Positions 34,535 to 46,368 of a stretch of 64,000 nt of DNA are shown here, piece by piece. This DNA comes from Chenopodium formosanum (lineage: Eukaryota > Streptophyta > Magnoliopsida > Caryophyllales > Amaranthaceae): assembly GCA_024500155.1 (NCBI GenBank), contig CM044873.1, forward strand, positions 5,771,001-5,835,000, given 5' to 3'. The notes under the pieces are model-generated. The model saw only the letters and a list, made by a program, of their open reading frames with translations. It searched no databases and was not told where the DNA came from. How positions within the stretch are numbered: position 1 is the first letter of the stretch; each line of letters opens with the position of its first letter. The translations under genes and the position numbers were made by a program.

Positions 34535-36000
34535 CCTAAAGAGCAACCTAAATTGACCAAAAGTTGTTGTAGCCCCTGCATAACATCATCTTTGGACTGT
34601 TACCAAAAGAATCAGAAACCATTGGCTTATCTTCCCCCCTTTCCACATAATTAAAGAAGATAAGAGTAAAGTTAGGGGCAAACACAAAAGAGAACAATCG
34701 AACATGATATACATCATTTCTGTATGGCCGATCAATGCTATTATAATACACAACAGCATCAAAAACAGCCATAAGTCACAGTCATCACTGATATGTCCAT
34801 ACTCCACAGGACCAAAGGCGGATTAAACCAATGGACACCATCACCAACCATGTGGAGCTGAGCACATGAATCTTCCTATTATAACAGCAACAAGTACACA
34901 AATCTTCCTTGAAGGAAAAGTAATACGTAGTATAATCAAGATATTGAATTGTAGAAGCTAAACTACATTATTTCTCGATAGCAAAGAGGAGATAAAGGCA
35001 TAAAAAAAACATGGTCTTCATGGCACATTTCATTAAATTCTCCACAAAGTTCAGCGCTTACACATTGCGACTTGAGGTTTGTTCCGCAAAACAATCAACT
35101 TAATAAAAACAAGAATGAATAGCAACAATACATGTCATACTTCAACAAATAATAAAAACAAAATTATAAACAAACCAATCCCCCCGTCTAACTAAGATTA
35201 TGGGATTAATAGAAAGCATATACTCTTATTAACTCAAATTAAAATAATAAACAATATACTGTAAGCAAAATGGCATACTAATTTCTCATTAAATGCTTTC
35301 ATCTCCTTCCATTCCTCAATGAAACTGGATTCGAGGGACTAACCGGGCTGATCAAACCCGACTTCACAAACTCGATTCGAGTAAATAAGTTCGGAATCGA
35401 TAGGATGATCAATTAAGGCTCCCTTGAGTTATTGTACTTTTTTTCTTAATTCTTAATCATAATCACATGAACTCCTAAAATTTCCCAAATGATTGCTTTT
35501 TACACAATCAACAACTAAGAACAAAGTATTAAAATGAAAGCAATTGCTACAAACAAATCAAATTCCATATTCCAATCAAACAACCTGATCAATCAATTAT
35601 CTTTTTTCTACAAAAATCTGTCAAAAATCATACAAAAAAGCAGAAATTAAAGTTCTTTTACAAGTCAAGAACCCTAATTTGGGGATTACTTTATACAATC
35701 AAAATCAAAAATTGAAAACACTAACCGCAAAAAATCAATCGATGTCGGCCAAATTAAGTCAGAAATTGTCCCCAATTAATCACGAAAATCAATCCAGCAA
35801 TCACCTGATCATCGAATTAATAAATTGAGAGATCAATTGAAATGGGAAATTGAAGAAACAATCGGCAAGTGAAAAATATCAAATTGTTTGAGGTATAAAA
35901 AGTGATTAGATAGTACTGGAAAAATCAACAAACCTTGGAAGAAGAGAGAGAGAGGAGAGAGAAAGAGAGACACGACAGTAGAGAAGATGAGGGTTAGTTT
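34535..36000 (-). promoter_or_regulatory. Likely 5' leader exon and leader intron of WDR26
   Basis: On the minus strand a CT-rich stretch (about 36000-35934: CTCTCTTTCTCTCTCC, then CTTCCAAG) ends at a consensus donor, CCAAG|GTTTGT, with GT at 35933-35932. A candidate acceptor, GCTCTTTAG, ends at 34536, 29 bp before the start codon. A leader intron of about 1.4 kb is therefore likely. The AT-rich DNA in between holds no credible gene. Confidence 0.45.
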
Positions 36001-37890
36001 TGCATTGTAAATGCTACTACTATTTTCTGGGCTACAACTCCTAAACAAATATGCATTTCATTCTTTTCTTTTTTTTTTTTTTTTTGTAAAAAAAAATTAT
36101 AAATAAAAAAAATTACTTTAAATAATGTGGAATAAACTTTAAATAATACGGAGTAATTAACAATGTCAGAACACTCGTAACTTTGTAAGCACCCAATCAA
36201 GAATCGACTTAAACATAAACTAAATTGAGATTTGATGCAAACTTATACTAGCTTACATCTGATTGGATCAATTAAAAATAAGATTAATTCGAGTCATTAT
36301 TCTTGTAAAGGGATCCTTATCTACTAATTACCATAAGGAGTAGTATGCCATAATGAGTTAATGTTTTTAACTTATAAGCTAACTTACAATGTAGTACAAA
36401 TTATTGAGGCAAATTAAGGTTGGTCATAAGTTAGACTAATCTAGCAAAAAAATACTCCTGGTTGAACAAACGCTTGAAAACACCATAATAATTTTGTAGA
36501 AAATTGTTTGATGATAATAATAAAACACACTTTATGTATAACAACTAACAAGTCTACATGTCAAGTTTCCCATCAATTTAGTGAAATTGATATGAGTTTC
36601 CTCAAATCAAGCAACTTATAGTGGAAAGTTTTAAACTATAAAATGATTTAAGAATGTATGCGAGACAGAATGTTTGTTCAACAAAAAAAATGTGTGGCAA
36701 AGCTGGTAAATGGTAAGTTGGTAAGTACTCGATTAAAGAGAAAAGACTAGATTGTTTAGACTAGTCGATGGGGATTTGGAGAATCATCGACGGCATTGGT
36801 AAAGGATAAGACTTGAATACGTAGTCCAACTTAAAATGTGGAATAAGCATGGATTGAGCTCCTCCCAGGTTGACATTCTTGGGCAGCAAGAATGACATAT
36901 TTGGGGCGATAATGACAAGTTGACAACAACAGTACTCCGTTGTAATTACGTTTAAACCACAATAATTAATTAAAATGTAATTAATGTTGCACTAAACTTA
37001 TCCGCTTCCGTTTCGTTTGTCGCAAGTAAGTTTGTTCAATTGTTTGTGTGGTTTAAATTTTTTTTTTACTATTTTCCTTTTCTTTTTCGACTTTTAGATG
37101 GGCCTATGCTTCCTTCCTGACGTTTGCTGTGATGTGTTTAGAAACTACTCGTAGTCTCGTACATTCGTCCTAAATTGTCATACGTATTATCTTTTGTTAC
37201 TCCTTATTTTATATCTATATCTATATTCTATATTAAAATACGTTCCTTTTAAAGGAACAATGTTACTAACACTCTTATTTGATCTAGATACACTTATCAT
37301 CTTAACTAACTTTTATTAATGTTTTAAATTTCACATAATTAATATTATAATTAACATTATATATTCCTAGGTAAAAAAACTTTAACATCCAAGGCAATAC
37401 CCATATCATACATTAGCTATATAAACAGTTGAAAGTAATTATCAAATTAAAGATGTACAAAGTACTAACTAGCAATTCGGGGCATCGTTCGAGACACACA
37501 CTACTTTTATAATTAAAACAATGTTGTAAAAATTCAATAATTAAAATATCCTTATTATGCACCATTTTTATTAAATACATTTCTCATACACTATTTAACT
37601 ATTTTGACTATTAATAACTTAACTATGCTAATAAGAAAAAATTAAAATTGTGGTAAATAATGATATTAAATTTTATACATCACTAAATATATGTGGTCAA
37701 AGTTAATATATTTTTTTTTGTTTTACAATGGTAAGAAAAAAGAAAACCATTGTAAAAAAGCCCATTTGTTACTCCGTATTTTCGGGTATGAAGAAGAATT
37801 CTCAAACTTGATAAACATGATTATTAATTCCAGATAGATAATATTTTAAGTTTGTTTGGGCAGAAAGAAACCACCGTTTTATTCTCACTC
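36001..37890. other. Intergenic region between divergent WDR26 and the first CYP89 gene
   Basis: AT-rich, with no gene recognised. The part next to 36000 should hold the WDR26 promoter. A perfect 8-bp hairpin with a 5-nt loop lies at 36874-36894. Several GGAGTA/TACTCC motifs suggest small, degraded MITE remnants. Confidence 0.35.
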
Positions 37891-39709
37891 CTTTATAAAC
37901 CTTAACCTTTAAATCAATTAAAACCTGACTTTGTGTTTGTTCACACCGACTTTGAGAGACGACATTTCTTCTTCATCATTCTGTTTCTCTGTTACTTTAC
38001 GCCAAGGCTTGTTCAACACGCCTCTGTTTTACATTCCTCCAAACTTAAAGGTAACCTTTTTCACCTCTTTTACAACACTAATGTTTCATTATTCAAGCTT
38101 CGTCATTTCTCTGCTACTGTACTACCAATTTTATATTAAGGTAATTAATTAATTAATCATCATAGTTTTGATTATGATTATCTGCAATTAAATTGTTTGA
38201 TGGTGACTGATGTTTGAGGTGATTATTTCTGGAAAGATTTGAGGTGATTAAAATTTGAAATTATTGGTTAATCTATGAATCTTTCGTTCATTGTGAATTT
38301 GTGGAGTGATTATTTTGCTTAATTTGAGCTTATTATGGATTATTACTGAGGATTAAAATTGACTTGGTATTTAATTATAGTAGAATATTTTCTGGTTTTG
38401 TTGAGCAATTTGATGGATAAATTATTAAATTTTGATAATCGAGTGTCCATTCCATGTGCACGGTGTATCAATTTCCCATGTAGTGTAGGTGTTTATGAAC
38501 CAAAGAATATTTTTATGGAGTTTTTGCTTACTAGAACCTTCAAATAAGCAATTTTAACCGACACTTGGGGAGTATTTATTTATTTACCTTTTTTTTTTGC
38601 TAAATTTTGTTCAGAAATGATTTGTTTATTAAATTTGCTTTGAAAATTCATTTGCTATTATGGTACAGATATATTGATTATGATTTTCTATGTAATTCTT
38701 TATGAAATTATTTCTTGTTCAAGTTATGATAATTCTAATATTCTATACTTACCCAAAAAAAAAAAAAAAAAAAATCATGTGACCCCAATAGAATGAGAGG
38801 GAGTGTAATTTTACACGATTTTTTAACTGTGTTTGCACACCTAAGCTAAGTACAGGAAGTAGGATAGCAGTTGCAAATTTTTATTTTTATGTTACGACGC
38901 TACGTAGGCTGTCTAGGCACTACATTCGATTAATATAATTTAATGCTCGTAAGTTGTAACTTGTACGGAGTACTTTTATTAAAATTATATCTTTGATGGT
39001 TTAACTATTGGTCTAATGTAATGTCATTTTTTATGAAGGCTTTGTTCACTTCACCTTATCCAAGATTTGATATGAATTTTAAAGTCCAATTTGGTTTGGT
39101 GTGAAATTTTCTGTTTGAATATATTGTACTTGTCACCTTATCGAGTAGATTTGGTCTAGCTAGTCTAATGATTTTTTTTTAAATTTTAATGAGATTATGA
39201 AAATAAATACTCCAAAATATGAAGTAATTAATAAAAACAAAGGGAAGAAAATAACGCTTAAGTTAAATTCGCTACTATGGAGCATTTGAAATGTTAAGGT
39301 GCAAAAATCTACACATAACGATAACGCTATATAAAAAGAGCACCCCATGTAGCATCTCAAATTTTTATTGTATTTTTTTTTTGGGTGGTGTTGGTTGTTG
39401 CTCTTGTTTGCTTGATGTAGGTTTTTTGGGGGATAGTGTAGCTCAATTATTACGAAGAATCATACCAATTCATGACTACCAACAAGTGGGGACTGAGCAA
39501 AGTCATTTTATTTTTGTAAAGTTGATTTTCATTCACTAGAACTTTAGCTTTGTATGCTTTTCCTGGGCCAGATTTCCACTGGCAGTATTCACATTAATTT
39601 AACAAACTCTGACGAAATCCGTATGTCTTGTACTGTGCTGTACACTTTAGTTGTGCTTCTATAAAAATCCTTAATTTTATGGCTGATAAACATCTCTAAA
39701 TTCTAACAG
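37891..39709 (+). promoter_or_regulatory. Candidate promoter, leader exon and leader intron of the first CYP89 gene
   Basis: A TATAAA box at 37894-37899 is followed by a pyrimidine-rich, ATG-poor stretch that looks like a plant 5' UTR and ends in a donor AAAG|GTAACC (GT at 38051-38052). A good acceptor, TTCTAACAG, ends at 39709, just before the CYP89 start at 39735. A leader intron of about 1.66 kb would link them. Alternatively this is the start of an unrelated short transcript. Confidence 0.3.
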
Positions 39710-39734
39710 ATTCTTGAAGGGAGATACTGCTAAC

Positions 39735-41192
39735 ATGGAGACATGGTTTTTGGTCATTGTAACAGCATGCATTGCAGCTCTTCTTAAGGCTTTGGTTTCA
39801 TTGGTGGTGTCTAAATCCAAACCAAATATTCCTCCGGGACCTCGTGGTTTTCCCATCATTAGCCGTATCCAATGGCTAGGGAAATCATCCACAGATATGG
39901 AAGCAGCCCTCAGGAGACTTTGCTCCAAATTTGGGCCAATTGTCTCCCTGCCTATTGGTCGATATCCTGTCATCTTTATTTCCAGCCGTACTTTGGCTCA
40001 CCAGGCCTTGGTTCATGATGGGGCTGTGTTTGCTGACCGTCCTAAGCCTCTGCCTACTAGTGAGATTATTACCAGTAACCAGCATAATGTCAGTTCAGCT
40101 AGTTATGGTCCGAATTGGAGACTATTCAGGAGAAATCTGACTGCTCAGATCCTTCATCCTTCCAAGGCTAAAGAATTTGGTCATGCCAGGAGTTGGACTC
40201 TTGAAATCCTGCTTAATAGTCTCAGGGCTTCCAGTGGCCAAGATCATGCTGATGCTGTCAATGTGATGGATCATTTTCGCTTTGCTATGTTCTGCCTGCT
40301 TGTGTTCATGTGTTTTGGGGATAAGTTGGATGAATCCCAGATCAAAGAGATTGAAGAAATTCAGCACCGGTTATTGACATCCTTCAATCGCTTTGCAGTA
40401 CTCAATTTTTGGCCTTCATTAACTCGGATTTTGCTACGCAGTCGTTGGAATGAGCTGATCAACATGAGGAAGAAACAGGAGGAGATTTTATTTCCTAAAA
40501 TTAGAGCAAGGAAAAGTCTCTTAGAAGAGGCAAAAATTCCTGATGATCAGACCAAAAGATTGGTCACTTGTTATGTGGATAGCTTGTTGACACTGGAAAT
40601 CCCAGAGGGTGACACCAAGAGAAAGCTGACTGAGGAGCAACTGGTGAGTTTTTGTTCTGAGTTCCTCAATGCCGGAACTGATACTACCTCAACAGCCTTG
40701 CAGTGGATTATGGCCAATCTTGTCAAATACCCGAAAATTCAGGCCAAGCTTTTTGAGGAAATCAAAGGAGTTGTTGGAGAAGAAGCTGCAGAAATTGGAG
40801 AAGATGAACTGTCAAAGATGCCTTATCTTAAGGCTATAGTGTTAGAGGGACTGCGAAGGCACCCCCCAGGACACTTTGTTCTGCCACACACTGTCACCCA
40901 AGATGCAGAGTTGGGTGGATACACAGTACCTAAAAACGCAGTCATAAATTTTATGGTTGCTGATATTAATTTGGATCCTGAGGTCTGGGAGGATCCGATG
41001 CAATTCAAGCCCGAGAGATTCCTGACAGCAGAAGGGAGCTGCGAAGAATTTGATATTACAGGAAGTCGTGAAATAAAGATGATGCCTTTTGGTGCAGGCA
41101 GGCGGATTTGTCCAGGACTCGGCTTGGCTATGCTTCATTTGGAGTATTATGTGGCCAACTTAGTTTGGAACTTTGAATGGAACGCTGTATGA
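39735..41192 (+). CDS. CYP89A: Cytochrome P450, CYP89 family, C-terminally truncated
   Basis: Intronless gene for 485 residues. It starts METWFLVIV with an ER membrane anchor, then the Pro-rich hinge PPGPRGFP (about 33-40), the I-helix AGTDTTS, the E-x-x-R motif in EGLRRHP, PERF and the haem loop FGAGRRICPG with ligand Cys459. CYP89 members are microsomal monooxygenases; one Arabidopsis member acts on chlorophyll catabolites, but the substrate here is unknown. The frame ends at TGA 41190-41192 after W-N-A-V, while the usual C-terminal sequence (V-D-L-S-E-K-Q-E-F...) continues in another frame from 41191 to a stop at 41272-41274. Comparison with the two neighbouring copies suggests loss of 8 bases and of about 28 residues after the haem loop. 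All catalytic motifs remain, so some function is possible. Confidence 0.9.
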   Translation: METWFLVIVTACIAALLKALVSLVVSKSKPNIPPGPRGFPIISRIQWLGKSSTDMEAALRRLCSKFGPIVSLPIGRYPVIFISSRTLAHQALVHDGAVFADRPKPLPTSEIITSNQHNVSSASYGPNWRLFRRNLTAQILHPSKAKEFGHARSWTLEILLNSLRASSGQDHADAVNVMDHFRFAMFCLLVFMCFGDKLDESQIKEIEEIQHRLLTSFNRFAVLNFWPSLTRILLRSRWNELINMRKKQEEILFPKIRARKSLLEEAKIPDDQTKRLVTCYVDSLLTLEIPEGDTKRKLTEEQLVSFCSEFLNAGTDTTSTALQWIMANLVKYPKIQAKLFEEIKGVVGEEAAEIGEDELSKMPYLKAIVLEGLRRHPPGHFVLPHTVTQDAELGGYTVPKNAVINFMVADINLDPEVWEDPMQFKPERFLTAEGSCEEFDITGSREIKMMPFGAGRRICPGLGLAMLHLEYYVANLVWNFEWNAV

Positions 41193-41274
41193 GGTAGATT
41201 TATCTGAGAAGCAAGAGTTTACTACTGTGATGAAGCATCCACTCCAAGTCCATCTGTCTCCTAGAATAAAGTAA

Positions 41275-41848
41275 ATAGGCAGCCCTTCCTTTTATTTTTT
41301 TTATCTTGCTTGAACCCCATTTATATATTGCACTTGCAGTTTTGCAGCATTGTAATTTTTCTTTATCTCATCCGTCTTTGTATTTGAATATTGACATGTC
41401 TATGGAATATAAATAAGTCACATTAATCTCTCAGATCATAGAATTTGCTGCTGGATCAAAGATTGTCTGCAACTGTCAGTCATAGCAGCATTATCCTGGA
41501 AATTGGTAAGCTTCTAATTGCAGTTGAACCCATGTTTGAAATAATTAATTGACCTTATCACCGGATGATTTGATTGCTGAAGGTCTTATGCTTATTACTA
41601 ATAATCCGTAGATATTTGTTAATATAGTGTAATACTACTTAATGAAAGATTATGCTAGTAAATTTACTCCGTTTATTTTTACAATCTTCCTTCAAAAGCT
41701 TGACTGTGCCCTTATGTATATTCTATTGTTTGACAAGGTGTTTACAACAATAAAGCGACAAATTGTTATGTTATAATGTTGTTCCAAGCAAAATTAATAC
41801 GTACTCTGTATTCATTATAAGACTGACCTGTACCAATAGACCTTTTTA
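41275..41848. other. Intergenic region between convergent CYP89 genes
   Basis: 3' flanks of the first (plus) and second (minus) CYP89 genes. AT-rich, with no gene or clear repeat. Confidence 0.4.
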
Positions 41849-43548
41849 TATAGTTATCCTAGGGGAAATGTGGGCATGTAGAGGATGCTTCATTACAATG
41901 CTAAATTCTTGTTTCTCAGACAAATCAATCTCATCTCCCTCTATAGCTTCCCATTTAAAGTTCCAAACCAGATTAGCCACAAAGTATTGCAGGTGAAGAA
42001 TAGCCAAGCCAATGGCTGGACACATCCTTCGTCCAGCACCAAATGGCATCATCTTTATTTCGCGCCTTCCTGTCAGATCAAATTCTTCTGTCCCCTGAAT
42101 TGACAGAAATCTCTCAGGATTAAATTGCATTGGACTCTACCATACTGCAGGATCCAGGCCCATCTCTGCAACCATGAAATTTATGGTTGCATTCTTAGGC
42201 AGAGTATACCCACCCAACTCTACCTCTTCGGTCACAGCATGAGGCAAAACAAAGTGACTTGGGGGGTGCCGTCTTAGTCCCTCTAGTACTACGGCCTTAA
42301 GGTAAGGCATCTTTGATAGTTCATCTTCTTTAACTTCTGTACAATTTTCTCCAACGACTCCCTTGATTTCTTCAAAAAGCTTAGCTTGGATATGTGGGTA
42401 TTTAATAAGGTTGGCCATAATCCATTGCATCGCTGTTGTTGTAGTGTCGGTTCCTGCATTAAGAAATTCAGAACAAAGATTCACCAGTTTTTCTTCTGTT
42501 AGCCTTCTCTTTGCCGCGGTTCCATTCCCTTCCGCAGGTACCTCTAGTGTTAATAAAGTGTCCACATAAGAAGTAGCCAACTGGCTCATTCCATCAGTAA
42601 GAGTTTTGGCTTGCTCCTGCCATGGCGGATTAACATCAAATTGACATTTGCATTGGTATTGCAAGCTTAAATCTAATGTAAGAAAACACTAGTACTTTGT
42701 ACTAAAATGCAGATAAAGGCGATGCTTACCTTAGGGATATGTCGGTCTGCCAATGGCTCCAGCATATTCTTTCGCGCTCTAATGTGAGGAAGTAGTAACT
42801 CTTCCCGTTTTTTCTTTAAGTCAAAAAATTCATTCCATCTACTGCAGAACACAATTCTAGACAGTGGAAGCCTGCAGATATCGAGTATAAGGAAGCGATT
42901 GAATGATGTTAGTAATCGGCGTTGAACTGCCTCAGCCTCACTGATTTGTGACTCATTAAGTTTATCTCCAAAACACATAAACATAAGCAAGCTAAACATA
43001 GCAAAGCGGAAGTGATCCAACACCCTGACAACACCCTTATTTGTTACAGCAGAAACCTTTAGTCGATTTAGTAGCATGTCTAGGACCCACTTCCGGGTGT
43101 GAGAGAACTCATTGGTTCTTGAAGGGTGGAGGATTTGAGCAGTCAGATTTTTACGAAGTAGGCGCCAAGTAGAGCCATAACCAGCTGAGCTGATGTTATG
43201 TTGGTTGCAGGTGAGGATCTTTGCTGTAAGAAACGGCTTAGGACGGTCTGCAAAGACAGTCCCGTTCTGAACTAAGGCCTGGTGGGCTAAAGAACAACTA
43301 GTGACAAATATGACAGGATGTGAAGCTATATTTACAGTAATGACTTTCCCATACTTAGAACAAAGTAATCGAACTGATGTTTCGATTTCTAAGGTTGATT
43401 TTAGAAGCCATAAGATGTTACTAAAAAAGGGCATGCTTTTCGGTCCAGGAGGACATTTGGACTTGGATTTGGAGTAATTTAGAGAAAGTATAAACATAAA
43501 CAGAAGTGAGACACATGCTATTACCATAATTGCAGGGAATGTCTCCAT
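41846..43548 (-). pseudogene. CYP89A: Cytochrome P450, CYP89 family, broken by a nonsense codon
   Basis: Second CYP89 copy, on the minus strand, starting METFPAIMV at 43548. The N-terminal part (43548-42730) is intact: hinge CPPGPKSMP, ADRPKP and the C-helix WRLLRKNLT. A 113-bp segment with GT-AG ends (42729-42617) must be removed to keep the frame; it is absent from the other two copies. The second part (42616-41846) has AGTDTTTT, EGLRRHPP, PERF and the haem loop FGAGRRMCPA with the Cys kept but Gly after C-P replaced by Ala. Between D-P-A-V-W and P-M-Q-F-N-P-E-R-F the expected Glu-Asp is replaced by TAG and a Ser codon (about 42131-42136), so translation stops before the haem-binding loop. 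The C-terminus is otherwise complete. This is a recent pseudogene unless the stop is a sequence error. Confidence 0.8.
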
Positions 43549-44742
43549 GTTTGTGTATAACAAGAGGGTTCCATACTACGGTTTTATAGAGCTGACAATC
43601 TTTGACACCGATGTTATAGCCTATACCACGGAAAGGGTGCTGTACACCAATGATGGGTCTCATTTTTCATTATACGTGTAGCGTCTATTTGAATATGGGT
43701 TCAGAGGTACTCAAGGAAATTAAAGTCTTGAATAGGATTGAATTGCACGTATCATTAATCTATTTTTACCATTGCTGCATTCGTCGTCTCTGTGTTAGTA
43801 ACTACTCTGATTAGCTACATTTCTGGTCAGAAATTGAGATTTTCATACTAAGTATTTGTAATAAATACTTCAAGAAAGGTAGGGTCTTTCAATCTTTCAT
43901 GTCCATGTTAGCACCATTATTGCTGCATTGTGCATTGTCTACCAAAATAGTCCACGTTCTTAAACAGTGGCCGTAAAATTTAGAGTGTCAACCAATTCCA
44001 AAGACGTACAATTAACTGATAAGGGTGGTTCTAATGAAGTTAAAAAATTGCAGTTTACAATTGACAATATCACACCATCCTTCTATGGATTTTATTCTCT
44101 CTGATTGTAGCGTAAGTATCGGTACCACTGTGATATTATGAGGCAGATATCTTGTACAACTGAAAGAGTTGTATACTAGATATAGCGTAACGCCTGTATG
44201 GCTGTAAATGCTAGTCTGTACTACTATAGATTGCTAAGAATAAAATCCCTAGTATCATGGGCTTGTCAATTGTAAACGTAAGTATTATTATGTAAATTGT
44301 ATTGTAATAAAATCCAAAGTAGACATTATATAAATCTAATAAGTAATAAGAGTCCATTTGATAATTTTTTTAAATAGATTAAGTTACATTTAACTACTTA
44401 AGGTCAAATAAAATCAAATCAAATAAGTTCAGGTCACATGGATTACAGATAAAGAAAAAATAAGATAAACTAAACATAGCCTAATTCAAACCTTATTACT
44501 TACTAAAGCTTGGGCGATTCGATCAAGTAGTGGAAACTTGATGAAATTTACAACTTCGAATCTTATTTTTACAATGTCGTATAACCTTAACCCTAATAGG
44601 GTATGTTGCAAAAAAGTAAAAATAAAAAATGGAGGGAGTAATATTCAGAACACTGAAGTATATTATGATGGAGTAACTACTAATTAACAACCAAGTAGGT
44701 TCACAATCTTCAAATTGAACTAGAATGAACAAAAGGGCTGCT
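43549..44742. other. Intergenic region between the second and third CYP89 genes
   Basis: Promoter side of the second copy and 3' side of the third. A GGAGGGAGTAATAT motif near 44632 looks like a MITE end. TCAAATAAAATCAAATCAAA near 44404 is simple AT-rich sequence. No gene recognised. Confidence 0.35.
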
Positions 44743-46368
44743 TTACTTAATTTTCCTAGAAGAAATTTGAGCATGAAGTGAATTCTTCATTACAATGGTA
44801 AACTCTTGCTTCTCAGACAAATCCATTTCATTTCCATCTACAGCAGTCCATTCAAATTTCCATATCAGATTAGCTACAAAGTACTCCAAATGTAGCAGGG
44901 CTAAGCCGCGGCCAGGACAAATCCTTCTTCCTGCACCAAAGGGCATCATCTTTATTTCGCGGCTTCCAAACCCTGTGATATCAAACTCTTCATGATCTAT
45001 ATCGCGGTCCATGACCATCCCCATGAATCTCTCAGGCTTAAACTGTAAGGGATCATCCCACACATCAGAATCCTTACCTATCTCAGCAACAGCAAAGTTT
45101 AAGGATGCATTTTTCGGTATTGTGTAACCACCTAATTCCACCTCTTGTGTCACCCCATGAGGCAATACAAAGTGACCTGGGGGATGCCGTCTTAGTCCCT
45201 CTAATACTACAGCCTTGAGATAAGGTATCTTTGAAAGTGCAACTTCCGGAACTTCCTCTGCTTCTTCTCCTATGACTCCTCTAATTTCCTCAAAGAGCTT
45301 AGATTGGATGTTTGGATGCCTTACAAGGTTTGCCATTATCCATTCCAAAGTCGTCGAGGTTGTATCAGTTCCTGCATTAAGGAATTCAAAACATAAAGAC
45401 ACTAATTCTTCTTCTGACAGCCTTCTTGTTCCTGATGTAGAGTTCTCATTACTAGATGGGATTTCTAGTTTCAGCAAAGTATCCACATAACAAGTACTTA
45501 GCGTTGTACTTTCGCCTTTATCATCTGCTGTTTCGGCACTCTGATGCTGTTGCTGCTGCTGCTGTCGGGCTCTGATGTAAGGGATAAGCACCTGTTCCTG
45601 TTTATACTTCAAGTTAAAGAACTCATTCCAGCGTTTTCGAAACAAAATCCTTGTCAACCAAGCTTGCCTGATATTAAGTACTCGAAAGCGAGAAAGCAAG
45701 GAAGTCAGTAACTCCTGAAGTACAGCTTCAATCTCTTTGATCTGAGATTCTTCCATCTTATCCCCAAAACACATGACTACAAGTAAATGGAACATAGAAA
45801 ACCGAAAGTGATCCATCACTTTCACCACACCCGAATCTGAGCCTGAGCTTGAGTCTGAGCTAGCACTAGCAACCCTGAGACGATCAAGGAGGATGTCAAG
45901 GATCCACTTACGAGCCAAGCAGAAGTCCTTGACTCGAGAAGGGTGGAGGATATGGGAGGTAAGGTTGTGACGAAGGATGCGCCACAAAGGCCCATAACCT
46001 GCTAAGGTGATGGTGTGCTGGTTACTGCTAAGTATCTTAGGAATAAGTAGTGACTCAGGTCGATCAGCAAATAAGGCCCCCTTCTGAATTAGAGCCTGGT
46101 ATGCTATAGCGCGATTGAATATGAATATCACAGGGCGTGAAGGATTTGATGAGAGCGTGACAATTGGACCGAACTTTGAGGTAAGTGCTCTAAGTGCTGT
46201 TTGTGATTCTGTAAATGATCTTCTTAGCCATATAATCATGGTAATAACTGGGACATATTGCGGTCCTGGAGGCCATTTTTTCGATTTCAGTTTCGGGTTT
46301 AAGGATAGGTAAGTGATTATTAAGGCTGTAATGCATGTTGTTACAGCAATCACAAACCATAGTTCCAT
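44743..46368 (-). CDS. CYP89A: Cytochrome P450, CYP89 family, intact
   Basis: Intronless gene for 541 residues, the only undamaged member of the cluster. Order of motifs: N-terminal ER anchor (MELWFVIAVTTCITALIITY), hinge WPPGPQYVP, ADRPESL, C-helix WRILRHNLT, a low-complexity poly-Gln stretch (QQQQQQHQ) before the I-helix, AGTDTTST, EGLRRHPP, PERF, haem loop FGAGRRICPG with ligand Cys484, and a full C-terminus ending S-S-R-K-I-K. Ser-rich and Gln-rich inserts make it slightly longer than its neighbours. It lies in tandem with the second copy on the minus strand, while the first copy is convergent with that one, pointing to duplication with one inversion. The substrate is not known. Confidence 0.93.
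   Translation of the reverse strand: MELWFVIAVTTCITALIITYLSLNPKLKSKKWPPGPQYVPVITMIIWLRRSFTESQTALRALTSKFGPIVTLSSNPSRPVIFIFNRAIAYQALIQKGALFADRPESLLIPKILSSNQHTITLAGYGPLWRILRHNLTSHILHPSRVKDFCLARKWILDILLDRLRVASASSDSSSGSDSGVVKVMDHFRFSMFHLLVVMCFGDKMEESQIKEIEAVLQELLTSLLSRFRVLNIRQAWLTRILFRKRWNEFFNLKYKQEQVLIPYIRARQQQQQQHQSAETADDKGESTTLSTCYVDTLLKLEIPSSNENSTSGTRRLSEEELVSLCFEFLNAGTDTTSTTLEWIMANLVRHPNIQSKLFEEIRGVIGEEAEEVPEVALSKIPYLKAVVLEGLRRHPPGHFVLPHGVTQEVELGGYTIPKNASLNFAVAEIGKDSDVWDDPLQFKPERFMGMVMDRDIDHEEFDITGFGSREIKMMPFGAGRRICPGRGLALLHLEYFVANLIWKFEWTAVDGNEMDLSEKQEFTIVMKNSLHAQISSRKIK

Noticed and set aside
36874..36894. Perfect 8-bp hairpin, possible microRNA precursor
   Set aside because: The stem is far too short for a plant microRNA precursor and the flanks do not pair.
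37931..38152. Two overlapping plus-strand frames of about 70 codons
   Set aside because: Pyrimidine-rich leader-like sequence next to a TATA box; the hydrophobic translation is what CT-rich DNA gives.
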